A DNA stretch of 64,000 bases, taken from positions 186,001 through 250,000 of the forward strand of contig CAVOWQ010000009.1 of the NCBI GenBank assembly GCA_963700195.1, read 5' to 3'. Positions 28,744 through 38,364 of the stretch are shown here, in pieces. The notes beneath the pieces were generated by a model. It did no database searches and was not told where the DNA came from. It worked only from the letters and a program-made list of their open reading frames with translations. This DNA is from AP-15 sp963700195 (lineage in GTDB: Bacteria > Pseudomonadota > Alphaproteobacteria > ATCC43930 > CGMCC-115725). Numbering within the stretch: position 1 is the first letter of the stretch; each line of letters opens with the position of its first letter. A program made the position numbers and the translations under genes.

Positions 28744-29940
28744 TTACAACTGCTCCGGTGCGAAATCGACAATCGTGTATACGCGGGGCTCGCAGCGCTG
28801 TCGCGCGAGCTCGCAGCCGATTTCATGACGGTAGATCGGGTTCATGATGACGACGTTATCGGGGCGGTACTCACGCAGGAATGCCGGTTCTACGATTTTC
28901 TGCCCAGAGCCCGGTAGAAACTTGCCGACACGATAAGGGTTGATGTCGACCACATGCTCTATCTCGTCGTGCAAACCCAGCGTCGTCAGAAATGCGACGG
29001 CCTTCGACCCGGAACCCCAGAGAACCGTACGCTGCCCGGCGGCGGCCCATTTGCGAAGCCGGCTTAGCCACGCGGCACGGCTGCGGACCGTTGCGGCGGC
29101 AAAGCCGCCGCACGAGCGGATCACGGCGGCGACACTGTCCTCATCGCGAGCCGGCATTTCAGCTGGGCAATTGGCCGGACTGGCGATAATCATCAGATAC
29201 TGGTCATCATAGCCCATCCAAATCCTGCGGACCGCAAAGCCCGTCTCGGTAAACAAGCGCTTGAGCGAAATGGAACTGAAATAGCAGCAATGCTCGTAAT
29301 AGATATCCCAAAATGCGCCCTCTTTTAGGATGCGGCGGACATCTGGAACCTGGAAAAAGATCACCGAATCCTGACGATCAGCCACCGTGCGGACAGAGGC
29401 CAGAAAACGGTGGGGCTGCGCGATGTGCTCGAGTGTCATCTTGCAACAGAGCAGATCGGGGGCGCTCTCGCGTGTCTCCCCCGTGAAATATTCCCGCACG
29501 AACCGTATATCTTGCTCTGAGCGCTGTCGGGCAGGCACAAAGCTCGGATCGTAACCGATGCCGCGATTACTTCCGAGCTTGCAGATGAGGCTTAAGAACT
29601 CTCCTTTTCCGCAACCAATTTCCAGCACCGTCTTGCCGCGAATGTCGTAGCTGCTGATCAATTCCTCGGCGGTCGCACGGTTGAACGCGCTGAATGTAGG
29701 CGAAAACCCTTGGGTTTCCTCATATTGATCCGAATAAATGGTGCGATCGGCGTCCCAAGAGGCATTAAAGATGAAACCACATTCGCCACAAACGGCAAGC
29801 ATTACATCGCCTGTCGGGAAGTCGAGCGCCCGGCGTCGGTCGTCGACCAACAAGCAGCTATTGGTTGGTACCCCGCGCGCTTCATAAAATGGGTGACAGC
29901 AGGCCGACGACCTGCAATTGGGACAGCGTGTCTTTTCCAC
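28744..29940 (-). CDS. Class I SAM methyltransferase with zinc-ribbon N-terminus (C-methyltransferase family)
   Basis: The 398-residue protein begins with a zinc site (TRCPNCRSSACC, then CGECGFIFNASW at about residues 51-62), then a SAM domain with KTVLEIGCGKGEFLSLICKL (about 102-121) and LLCCKMTLEHIAQPHRFLAS, an active-site-like YYEHCCYFSSISLKRLF (about 217-233), and a C-terminal nucleotide-binding-like domain with TVLWGSGSKAVAFLTTLGLH (about 301). The architecture equals that of the gene at 26922, but the sequences differ enough that they are not recent copies. It lies 38 bases after the epimerase gene, in one operon with it and rfbF. A methyl transfer to the CDP-sugar pathway intermediate is the natural reading. 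Confidence 0.85.
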   Translation of the reverse strand: MEKTRCPNCRSSACCHPFYEARGVPTNSCLLVDDRRRALDFPTGDVMLAVCGECGFIFNASWDADRTIYSDQYEETQGFSPTFSAFNRATAEELISSYDIRGKTVLEIGCGKGEFLSLICKLGSNRGIGYDPSFVPARQRSEQDIRFVREYFTGETRESAPDLLCCKMTLEHIAQPHRFLASVRTVADRQDSVIFFQVPDVRRILKEGAFWDIYYEHCCYFSSISLKRLFTETGFAVRRIWMGYDDQYLMIIASPANCPAEMPARDEDSVAAVIRSCGGFAAATVRSRAAWLSRLRKWAAAGQRTVLWGSGSKAVAFLTTLGLHDEIEHVVDINPYRVGKFLPGSGQKIVEPAFLREYRPDNVVIMNPIYRHEIGCELARQRCEPRVYTIVDFAPEQL

Positions 29941-29978
29941 GTGGCTCCCCCTAAGGCGATTGGCGTCCGCGGCCGCCT

Positions 29979-31058
29979 CTAGCAGCCGGCTTTGAAGGAT
30001 CGCGCGGCGGGCGCCTCCAACGTCGCGATCGGCGCAATCCAGCGCAAACCGACATCGATGGCGCCGCGCGCCATCAAGGACTGCAGATATGCAAGCCGCT
30101 GATATCGCGCGCCTTCGAAGTCCTCTAACAGCAGCCCATACTCCGTATACCTATTGTAAAGATCGCGCGCGCCGCGGCGCGCCGTCCATTGCGGTCGAAA
30201 TTTGGGCAGCAAGCGGGCGACCTTTGAGCAATCGACCCGATAGGTCCGCTTGTCGGGGGTGGCGCCGGCGGCGAATTCAATCCGGGAGCCGGGCACCGTC
30301 TCCTTTACTATCTCCGCGATTTCCCGAATGTGATAGTTTTCGGTTGTGATGCCGACGTTGAATATCTCGTTGTGGACGGTCTCGACCGGCGCTTCGAGCG
30401 CCGCCAGAAAGGCTCGGCCGATGTCCTCGATATGGACGATCGGACGCCACGACATGCCATCGCTCTTGAGCAGCACCTTGCCGCTCGTGAACGCATGGGC
30501 GGTCAAATTGTTGAGAACCAGATCGAAGCGAATGCGCGGAGAAAACCCGTAAGCGGTGGCGCTCCGTAGGAATACCGGCGAAAACGTGGCGTCTGCTAAC
30601 CGCCTTAAATCAACCTCCGCGTTCCACTTGGAGCGCCCGTAAGGGGTGATCGGGTTGGGTTCGGATTTTTCGTCGATCCATTCTCGACCAGCGGCGCCGT
30701 ATACACTGCACGAGGACGAGAAGACAAAGCGGCGAACGCCACTTGCTTTGGCAATTTTGGCCAGCCGCACCGTAGCCGCATGGTTAATTTCATATGTCGT
30801 TTCCGGCAGCAAATCCCCGAGCGGATCGTTGCAGACACCAGCGAGATGGGCGATTGCGTCAATGCCCTCGAGATCGGCTGGCGACAGCTCTCGGATATCG
30901 CGATTGATCGTCACGACTCCACTGTCCTTGTTCCGGCCGAAGGTGCAATCCTCATAAAGCTCCGTATCAACGCCCACCACTTCGTGACCGGCCGTCTTCA
31001 GCCGCTCGACGAGGGGGCTGCCGATGTAGCCGCGATGCCCGGTTACCAATACCCGCAT
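29979..31058 (-). CDS. NAD-dependent sugar epimerase/dehydratase (extended SDR)
   Basis: This extended short-chain dehydrogenase acts on a nucleotide sugar. MRVLVTGHRGYIGSPLVERL carries the NAD-binding GxxGxxG motif; DAIAHLAGVCNDPLGDL, SSSCSVYG and the catalytic YGRSK (Ser then YxxxK, about residues 120-155) follow. GMSWRPIVHIEDIGRAFLAA and IFNVGITTENYHIREIAE complete the pattern. About 359 residues is normal. I chose ATG 31058, five bases after the rfbF stop, over the upstream extension to 31145, because the nucleotide-binding strand begins there. Its partner enzyme makes CDP-glucose, so a CDP-sugar is the likely substrate. A typical CDP-glucose 4,6-dehydratase (RfbG) is not in the window; whether this protein replaces it is unknown. 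Confidence 0.88.
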   Translation of the reverse strand: MRVLVTGHRGYIGSPLVERLKTAGHEVVGVDTELYEDCTFGRNKDSGVVTINRDIRELSPADLEGIDAIAHLAGVCNDPLGDLLPETTYEINHAATVRLAKIAKASGVRRFVFSSSCSVYGAAGREWIDEKSEPNPITPYGRSKWNAEVDLRRLADATFSPVFLRSATAYGFSPRIRFDLVLNNLTAHAFTSGKVLLKSDGMSWRPIVHIEDIGRAFLAALEAPVETVHNEIFNVGITTENYHIREIAEIVKETVPGSRIEFAAGATPDKRTYRVDCSKVARLLPKFRPQWTARRGARDLYNRYTEYGLLLEDFEGARYQRLAYLQSLMARGAIDVGLRWIAPIATLEAPAARSFKAGC

Positions 31059-31063
31059 CTCAG

Positions 31064-31837
31064 TCACTCCCAGGTTTTCCAGGACGCCTTGCCCGAGCGC
31101 CAAAGTTCCTCGAGCATCCGCTTCTCCCGGAGTGTGTCCATGCACTGCCAGAACGAGTTATGCCGATAAGCTGCAAGCTGTCCGTTGGCGGCGAGCTCTA
31201 CCATGGGCCCGCGCTCCCAGCTTGTCGTGTCGCCTTCAATATATTCGAAAACGCCCGGCTCCAGGACGAAAAACGCACCGTTTATCCATCCTTCACCATC
31301 ATCCGGCTTCTCACGGAAACCCCTCACCTGCTCACGATCGAGATCGAGATAACCGAAACGAGCCGGTGGCCTTACTGTTGTTACAGTGGCAAGCTTGCCC
31401 TGCGTTCGATGGAACGCAAGCAGACGATCAAGGTCGACATCCGACAAGCCATCGCACCACGTGAGCATGAAGGTCGAGCCTCCGATGTAGGGCGCGAGCC
31501 GCTTGATACGCCCGCCGGTATCAGTCAGCGCACCGGTGTCGACAAGATGCACGGTCCAATTCGGCTCGCGGCGTTGAGCGTGGACTGTAACAGTACCATC
31601 ACCGGTTTTGACTGTGAGATTCGAGCTGTAGTAATGCAGGTCCAAAAAATATCGTATGATCGCTTCTTTCTTGTAGCCCAGCGCAATGACGAACTCGTTT
31701 AATCCGTATGAGTCGTAGTATTTCATAATGTGCCAAAGAATCGGTTTGCCGCCGATCTCGACCAGTGGTTTCGGGCGATGATCCGTCTCTTCAGCGAGCC
31801 GCGTCCCCATCCCACCTGCTAGAATCGCAACCTTCAT
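31064..31837 (-). CDS. rfbF: Glucose-1-phosphate cytidylyltransferase
   Basis: RfbF joins CTP and glucose-1-phosphate to CDP-glucose, the entry to CDP-6-deoxy and branched sugars. The 257-residue protein has the nucleotidyltransferase start MKVAILAGGMGTRLAEETDH with the lysine of RPKPLVEIGGKPILWHIMKY, then NEFVIALGYKKEAIIRYFLD, the metal aspartate in FMLTWCDGLSDVDLDRLL (about residues 122-139) and RFGYLDLD and REKPDDGEGWINGAFFVLEP, all specific to RfbF rather than RfbA. Length matches the family. It is the first gene of the operon rfbF - epimerase - C-methyltransferase on the minus strand. Confidence 0.95.
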   Translation of the reverse strand: MKVAILAGGMGTRLAEETDHRPKPLVEIGGKPILWHIMKYYDSYGLNEFVIALGYKKEAIIRYFLDLHYYSSNLTVKTGDGTVTVHAQRREPNWTVHLVDTGALTDTGGRIKRLAPYIGGSTFMLTWCDGLSDVDLDRLLAFHRTQGKLATVTTVRPPARFGYLDLDREQVRGFREKPDDGEGWINGAFFVLEPGVFEYIEGDTTSWERGPMVELAANGQLAAYRHNSFWQCMDTLREKRMLEELWRSGKASWKTWE

Positions 31838-32306
31838 CCGGGCTCATCCGTCTGGCCCGTGGAGATCTGTCGGTCGGAGGATGAACCAAGCCGGTCTGAA
31901 CTAACAAACCTTGACAGTTCATCCACAGAAATTAAGTGCCGGTCGATGGCCCCCGCCTCTCGTTGCGCCAAGCGTAACCGGAAAGTGAGTGAACTCGACG
32001 AGATTGGGGTTAGGTGCATCGGCCCATCGGTAGCTTTGTGGCGGCGCATATGCGCCCGAGGACGATACCTTGGATCATCGCAATGTCTTATCGCAATCTC
32101 TGTAATTGGCGCGATCAGCCAACGCTCTTCGACATCAGCAGTTCGCCAACAGGTCGGCTTTTCTCACGAATCTCGTCAAAAGTATAGGTAAAATCACGGT
32201 TAACGCCGGGAGCGCGCGAAAAAAGCGGACACAGTCGCCCGACCTCAAATCGGTCGGAGAAGTTATTGTAAACGAAAAGCGAAGGTCGGCGTGGAGCAGC
32301 GGCTGC
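31838..32306. other. Intergenic region upstream of rfbF
   Basis: These 469 bases have no recognisable gene on either strand. They separate the rfbF operon from the decayed outer-membrane barrel gene and must contain the rfbF promoter. I see no repeats, inverted repeats or known motifs of note. Confidence 0.5.
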
Positions 32307-33730
32307 TCAGAACTGTGTGCCAACCCTCAACGTCACGACGTTTTGATTATAGGACGACCGCGGGATCGTTGAGGTGTACTGGGTGAAAAGATAGGAGCCA
32401 CCCAGAAACAGGTTCCTGTTTACCAGGTATCTTAAGCCTGCGCCGAGGATAACAAAATTATCGGTCCGGGTAATGCCCTGGAAAGTGTAATTTCCATAGG
32501 TGGCACCGAGGTTAACTAAGACGTTGCGCAAAAGTTCGTGGTTTGCGTTCGCCGTGATGGTCCGCGAAAGATAACTGTTCCCGGCCGAGCCGGTGATGAA
32601 AGTCGTGGAGCCCGGCGCCGGCGCGCCCGTGCTGAACGTCGTGCCGCCTGGCGTGCCCGTGTTGAACGTCACCAGGCCGGTAAAGGTGAGCGTAGTAAGC
32701 GGAGTGATGCTCCAGGTGAGCCGTCCGCCGAAATCGGGTTAGAGGTGGAGCCGAGGCTCGAGTGAGCAAGGTTCTGGATCAAATATCCGGCATAGGCCTC
32801 GCCAGAAATGAGGTGCCTAGGAAGGATTTGCAGGCCGAGGTCGACGCGATATGTTGAAAAGTTGGCGCGCGTTCCTCCGGGCACAGTATGCCAATAGTCG
32901 AACAGGCTGCCGCCGACACGGATATAGCCAAGGTAATCCGGAATGATTTCATAGCTAGCCGCGAACCGCCGCTGAGGAGACTGTTGCATCCTGCGAGCTC
33001 TGCGGCAATACGCCGCCGCCGACGAGCGGCGCGGCGTTGTATTGCGCCGCTGTCACACCGACATCGACTTGGTAGGAAAAGCGTCGCCCCGCTTGCCCAT
33101 AGCCTGCTGTGAGCAGTGTAGTCCCAATACGTTACCGGCTGAGCAATGTTGCCAGGCGAATTCGGAGACCCGTAGGATATGTGCTGGTGCGCCACTTGTG
33201 CGGTCCCGTAGAACGAACTCCCGGCGGTCACGTCGAGCCGTCCGTCCGCACTGACGACGCCGTCCTGAGTGTTTTGCGCCGGATGGTCGGCATAAACTTG
33301 CAGCAAGGAGCCACCGTGCAGATTCAGAGCGTTTCGCGGAAAGTTCGACTGTAAGATCGAAGCTCGGCGTGAAAGCCGTAATCAAATCGTAGGTGGGACT
33401 GGTGGTGGTCGCGAAGATGTTGCTGTTATAGGCTTCGTCGAGCTCGGCGCGCGGGAACCAGAAAAAGTCACCCACACGAAGCCCGATCGGAGCGAATGCC
33501 GAGGGTGGTGCCTGCGGGGTGCTGGGCGGCACCGCATATGGCAGCAGCGATCCGGTAATCTGGGCGACCGCATCGAGCGGCAGCAGAGGCGGACCATCAG
33601 CAAACAGAATGCCGCAAGGCAGCTGTTCAGCCTTGTTGACGAGGATATCGAGGCAGACGCCCCGATCCGGCGCGACCTCGACGCGCGCCCCGTCGATTTT
33701 CACTGAGGCAACCATCGCCGCCGCCATCAA
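32307..33730 (-). pseudogene. Outer-membrane beta-barrel protein of an export locus, several frameshifts
   Basis: Pieces of one protein appear in order in different frames on the minus strand: RVGDFFWFPRAELDEAYNSN (around 33450), LLQVYADHPAQNTQDGVVSA (around 33300), YEIIPDYLGYIRVGGSLFDY (around 32950), LISGEAYAGYLIQNLAHSSL (around 32800) and TRTDNFVILGAGLRYLVNRN ending VVTLRVGTQF at 32307. This is the build of BBP2_2-like outer-membrane barrels that accompany polysaccharide export: alternating aromatic strands and a final phenylalanine. At least four frame changes are needed, too many for chance sequencing error, so the gene is dead. It lies next to VanZ-like and Wza-like remnants, the same association as in live loci. 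Confidence 0.75.
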
Positions 33731-33738
33731 ATCTCAAA

Positions 33739-34107
33739 TCAGACGACGTCCGGATATGCACGCTTCCACAGGCGACGCACGAGGAGGGCTGCAGCGAGCC
33801 CGCCGAAGAACGCTCCGAGCGCCGATGCCGCAAAATCCTCGATTGACGGATGTCGGCCCGGCGAAAAATGCTGGAGGTACTCCAGAACGCCGGCGTATAT
33901 CCAAAATAAACCGATGATCCGCACAGCACCTCCGCCGCCCATACCCGGCTATCGCGATGCTCGCCGATCCGGCATAGGCGACGGAATGCTCAAGCTGACC
34001 GGGAATTCCGGTTCGCACCATATCTTGAGCAGGCAATAACGAAAGGACGGCCAGAAGAATGACACAGCACCATGTAGAATGCGAAATGATGTCTGAACCG
34101 GGTGCAT
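33739..34107 (-). pseudogene. VanZ-like membrane protein, two frameshifts
   Basis: The protein starts at about 34107 (MHPVQTSFRILHGAVSFFWP) and then needs two frame changes, near 34040 and 33955, to give GQLEHSVAYAGSASIAIAGY followed by RIIGLFWIYAGVLEYLQHFS and PGRHPSIEDFAASALGAFFG, ending AYPDVV at 33739. Sequence LEH...AYAG and LEYLQ.F.PGRHPS..DF are the VanZ family marks. VanZ-like proteins of about 120 residues are common in exopolysaccharide loci, with unknown function. Two lesions in 370 bases make decay more likely than error. Confidence 0.7.
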
Positions 34108-34306
34108 CGGCGCGACATTATCGATTGTGAAGCTTTTGGCAACCCCTGTCGCGGCTGCCGTATCCAGGCCTGGCCTCGTGAGGATAGACAGGGCAGTGCT
34201 GCGAGCGAGCCGGCTCTTCGGGTCTTGGCTGTGACGTTTCATATCGGCGGGTATGATGTGATCGGAGCGCGACTGGTGCTCGACGGTCCTGAGGAGGTGC
34301 TCGAGC

Positions 34307-34866
34307 ATGAACCCGTATCTCCGCATCGCGTGGGGTGGCGTTGATGGCTCTCTTTTCGCGTGGCCGGTTGCTCTCCCGGCAGCGACTTGCCGGAGCTCGC
34401 TGCCAAGCCCGATGTCTCACGTATCACCTCGGACCAGGAGATAGGCTCGAAATCAGGGTGCTCGGGGCCGATGAGCTGAACGGCCAATACTCCGTGCAAG
34501 ACGACGGGACGATCAGGATGCTGATGGTCGGCGCGGTACCGGCGGCGGGCTTGACCCCGGACCAGGTCCAAGCCAACATCGAAGAAAATTTGAGGGCGGG
34601 CCGATACATCACCCAGCCCCATGCCAGCGTGGCGGTATTGAGTTATCGGCCGTTCTACATTCTGGGCGAAGTCGTCGAGTCCCGGTGGGTATCCCTACGT
34701 CAGTGGCATGAAAGTGCTCAGTGCCGTAGCGGCTGCCCACGGTTATACTTATAGAGCCAATCAGGATTATGTGATCATCACGCGAAATGGCGAGGACACC
34801 AAGGCTGATATTTTGTCATCGATTCGACCCGACGATATCATCCGCGTTCCTGAGCGTTACTTCTAA
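34307..34866 (+). pseudogene. Polysaccharide export outer-membrane lipoprotein (Wza/OPX), frameshifted
   Basis: The gene starts at about 34307 (MNPYLRIAWG) and ends at 34866 but changes frame at least three times: near 34345-34366, where a lipobox-like GCSPGSDLPELAAKPDVSRI follows; near 34430, where YHLGPGDRLEIRVLGADELN starts; and near 34680, where the usual GEVV..PGGYPYVSGMKVLSAVAAAH is resumed. The body has the Poly_export domain (GQYSVQDDGTI, LRAGRYITQPHASVAVLSYR) and SLBB region, ending IRPDDIIRVPERYF. Intact, it would be the small OPX form (about 185 residues) forming the outer-membrane exit. It is divergent from the VanZ-like remnant. With no other wza in the window, the outer-membrane channel for this locus must come from elsewhere. 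Confidence 0.8.
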
Positions 34867-34934
34867 TCTCAGGCTCATTCGGGCGTAGGTCAGGAGCACT
34901 ACCTTAGGCCGCGCGGATACGTTCGAGGCTGCTA

Positions 34935-35375
34935 GTGAGATTGCTGCTACGTCTGCTCGGCAAAGCAGAGCCGGTCGTCGCGCTTGCCGCGCTATTAGCG
35001 CTGGTTGGCACCCTTCAGGTGGCGGGCGGCGCCTACGCCAGCAGCTCAGATATCCAGACGAGTCGGCCCATGTAGTGACCTCGCTAATGGTGCGGGACTT
35101 CATCGGCAGTCCCGACTTCGGCCACCCCTTGCAGTTTGCACAGCAAGACGATCCTGGCGGGTGGCGACTGGTTCCGGCGCAACACCGAAGATCGCTTCGC
35201 CGCGCCAGATTACCTCGCAGCGATCCTTGATGAGCTCTCTGTCACTATCATCGTGATCGATGTTCGGGGTTGCGCCCGACCAGAAACGGCCTTATCGGCT
35301 CCGGTTGCTTCCCTTAGCGTTGCCGCGCCTGTGATCCCGCACCAGCGGCTCAAGGCGCTCGTAATAAAAAAGGAG
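34935..35375 (+). pseudogene. GT39-like membrane protein, large internal deletion
   Basis: From GTG 34935 a hydrophobic first helix is read (VRLLLRLLGKAEPVVALAAL); in a second frame YPDESAHVVTSLMVRDFIGS and HPLQFAQQ follow. These are the start of an ArnT/PMT-like membrane glycosyltransferase with the acidic DE pair in the first loop. At about 35147 the sequence jumps to GGDWFRRNTEDRFAAPDYLA and ILDELSVTIIVIDVRG, which look like the C-terminal soluble part of the same kind of protein. The central part, probably about 300 residues, is missing. The gene is clearly a deletion remnant. Attribution is from pattern memory and is tentative. Confidence 0.5.
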
Positions 35376-35390
35376 GGGCAAAAAACGATC

Positions 35391-35419
35391 TTGACAAATA
35401 CGTATTTTCATAATATATT
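35391..35419 (+). promoter_or_regulatory. Strong sigma-70-type promoter
   Basis: TTGACA (35391-35396) and TATATT (35414-35419) are separated by exactly 17 bases inside an AT-rich island in otherwise GC-rich DNA. Six of six and five of six consensus bases match. Transcription should begin near 35426, about 90 bases before the start of the gene at 35514. Confidence 0.65.
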
Positions 35420-35472
35420 TTCATTCGCATTAATGCATAAAATTGTTTATTATTGCTGATTGGAGAACGTAG

Positions 35473-35513
35473 GTGAATCCGATAATCAGTTTAATGGCCG
35501 GTTGGAGCGCTGT

Positions 35514-35517
<4 letters not shown>
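35473..35517 (+). CDS. Possible 14-residue leader ORF
   Basis: GTG 35473 follows a GGAG box (35462-35465) by seven bases and opens a 14-codon frame (VNPIISLMAGWSAV) that ends at TGA 35515-35517. Its stop overlaps the ATG (35514) of the next gene in an ATGA junction. This could couple translation of the two, or be chance. The peptide resembles nothing known. An alternative is that the frame starting at about 35460 is used for the large gene directly. Confidence 0.3.
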
Positions 35518-36584
<1,067 letters not shown>

Positions 36585-36588
<4 letters not shown>

Positions 36589-37564
36589 AAAAGACACTAT
36601 TCTTCGCGGCGGTGTTGCTGGCGCCAAGTCTTGCATATAGCGCCAATCCCACCGCCGGTCTATCCGTTCAGGTCGTTCCTGCGGCGCCGGCCGAGGCGCT
36701 TGCTGCCGGATTTACCATGCTCACGGCCAACTTACGATTTCTCGCAATCGCTTTACGCTACACAATCGAATTGGCTGGATTGCAACGGCACCAACGACTC
36801 GCTGTCTTGGCACGCTGGAGAGCCGGGATTAGGCCCCAACAGTCAGGTGGCCTGTAATATAAACCAAGGAACAGATCCATCAACTAGCGAAACGGTCATG
36901 CATTTGCAATATCTCGCATCTTATGGATCGGGTATCACGAGCGGCCAAACCCGCTGGATGGGAATGCAAACAAAGAACCAGAACGATGGATACGTGAACG
37001 TAAGTTTCAATAACTTCTATATCGAATCTGTGTACAGGATAGCTGCCACTAACAGCGACAATGCCAGCGGTCAACTTGATGGCCCAAATGGCGTCTGGGT
37101 GTGGAATAACGGGAGCTGGTGGAGGAACATTCGAGGTTGATATTACAGAACTGTACGCGGATCGCGGGGGTTACGCAGATTCAGGTGCGAGCAACCATGC
37201 CGGCGGCGGCGGCACCTTTTATCAAAGCTACGCATCAAACAAACTCCCATCGGGATACAGCGAAACGGCGTATCATAAATACGGCGCGCTGATTACTAGC
37301 GACGGAAGCACGCATACCTATGTGTGCAGTTTTGTGGACGATATACAGCAGGGCAACTGCCTCGATCTGAATATTGCGGGAGCAGATCCAAGCATGTTCA
37401 TGACGAAATCCTGGCTCGTCATGAGTATGGAGAACCACAATGTGCAGCCCTCGGTCAATTACGACCTCTATGTTAAGTATATAAAGGTGTGGACATGCTC
37501 GGCCATAACGCCGTGCAACGGATCAACGCTGTTCAATAATGGTCAACTGATTTACTGGCACTGA
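36585..37564 (+). pseudogene. Secreted GH16-like glycoside hydrolase, two +1 frameshifts (copy A)
   Basis: The gene starts MKKTLFFAAVLLAPSLAYSA, a clear signal peptide. Compared with intact copy B, one base is inserted near 36733 (CAACTTACGAT against CAATTACGAT) and one near 37114 (GAGCTGGTGG against GAGCCGTGG), so three frames are needed. Joined, it has the same length as copy B. It keeps a GH16-type active-site motif E-V-D-I-T-E at 37133-37150, with the nucleophile, assisting aspartate and acid/base. The C-terminal YDLYVKYIKVWTC is like the DYVRVW end of GH16 beta-jelly rolls. If the indels are sequencing errors, this is the active enzyme of the pair, perhaps cutting the exopolysaccharide made here. 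Confidence 0.7.
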
Positions 37565-37799
37565 AAATGTGGATACGTACCCGCCGTGAGATGGGTTTTG
37601 GATACTGAGCGGATTGAGGATCGATATGCTTGTCGGCGTTGTCTGAGGTCGACCCGAGTCGCGGGACCATAGGGGGGTGGGTTCGTAACGTGAAGCCCGC
37701 TCCTCCTCCTCGTCAGATGTATATCGGGTTTTGCCGTTGTTGGCCCTGTGGAGTTGTGGGCGACGCGCCAGCGTCGCCCAAGCGCAGCGGCAAATCCAC

Positions 37800-37956
37800 A
37801 GGGCTCACCTCGCCACGCCGCCTCCGGGGTCGGGTAACTCAGGGCCTGGTGCAGCCGGCGCTTGTTGTAGAAGCGGAACGATTTGGCCGAAGCCGATGCC
37901 CGGCTCGACATCTTTGCGTATGCCTTCAGGTGGACCTCTTTGTCCTTCAAGCTGTG
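37800..37956 (-). pseudogene. IS3-family transposase OrfB C-terminal remnant
   Basis: On the minus strand a frame reads SLKDKEVHLKAYAKMSS and FRFYNKRRLHQALSYPTPEA, the end of the IS3 OrfB integrase domain (normally RFYN..R.HQALGY.TP). Only about 50 residues remain. The rest of the 37565-38264 interval contains another IS3 piece on the opposite strand and no intact gene. Confidence 0.75.
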
Positions 37957-38064
37957 CCACAGCCACTGGAAGTGGACCCCGGATTTCGGGACCAAGGGCG
38001 TAGTTGGAGCGTGAGCCGTCCCGTCGTGGTAAACGAAGTGGAATGACGGTAGATCGATGCATCC

Positions 38065-38170
38065 CTGAAGGCGAAGATCGCATTGGAGGCGTTGCGAGAG
38101 CAGTCGAGTGTAGGGAACCTGGCGCAACAATACGAGGCGCATCCGAAGGAGGTCCGAGCGACGGCGCTTC
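38065..38170 (+). pseudogene. IS3-family OrfA remnant
   Basis: On the plus strand a short stretch reads LKAKIALEALREQSSVGNLA and QQYEAHPKEV, the helix-turn-helix part of IS3 OrfA. In a live IS3 element OrfA and OrfB lie on the same strand with a programmed frameshift; here they are head to head, so the element has been rearranged and truncated. Confidence 0.7.
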
Positions 38171-38364
38171 CAATCAACAAACCGGCACCAGTGGTCCCAC
38201 CTAGTGGTCAGAGGCATTCACACGATTCACCCGGCGATGAAGCACCTGGCTCAACACCGCTTCACCGGCGAAAGAGGGTGTAATCCAATCCCGAAAAATT
38301 CGGACCATCGCTAAGATTTGTCCCGTCTGTGTGATAGAAGCCTATTAGTGGGGTAGGGGGTGGG

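Noticed and set aside
37561..37600. Terminator hairpin after the GH16-like genes
   Set aside because: Both copies have a four-base stem followed by TTTT, too short to call with confidence.
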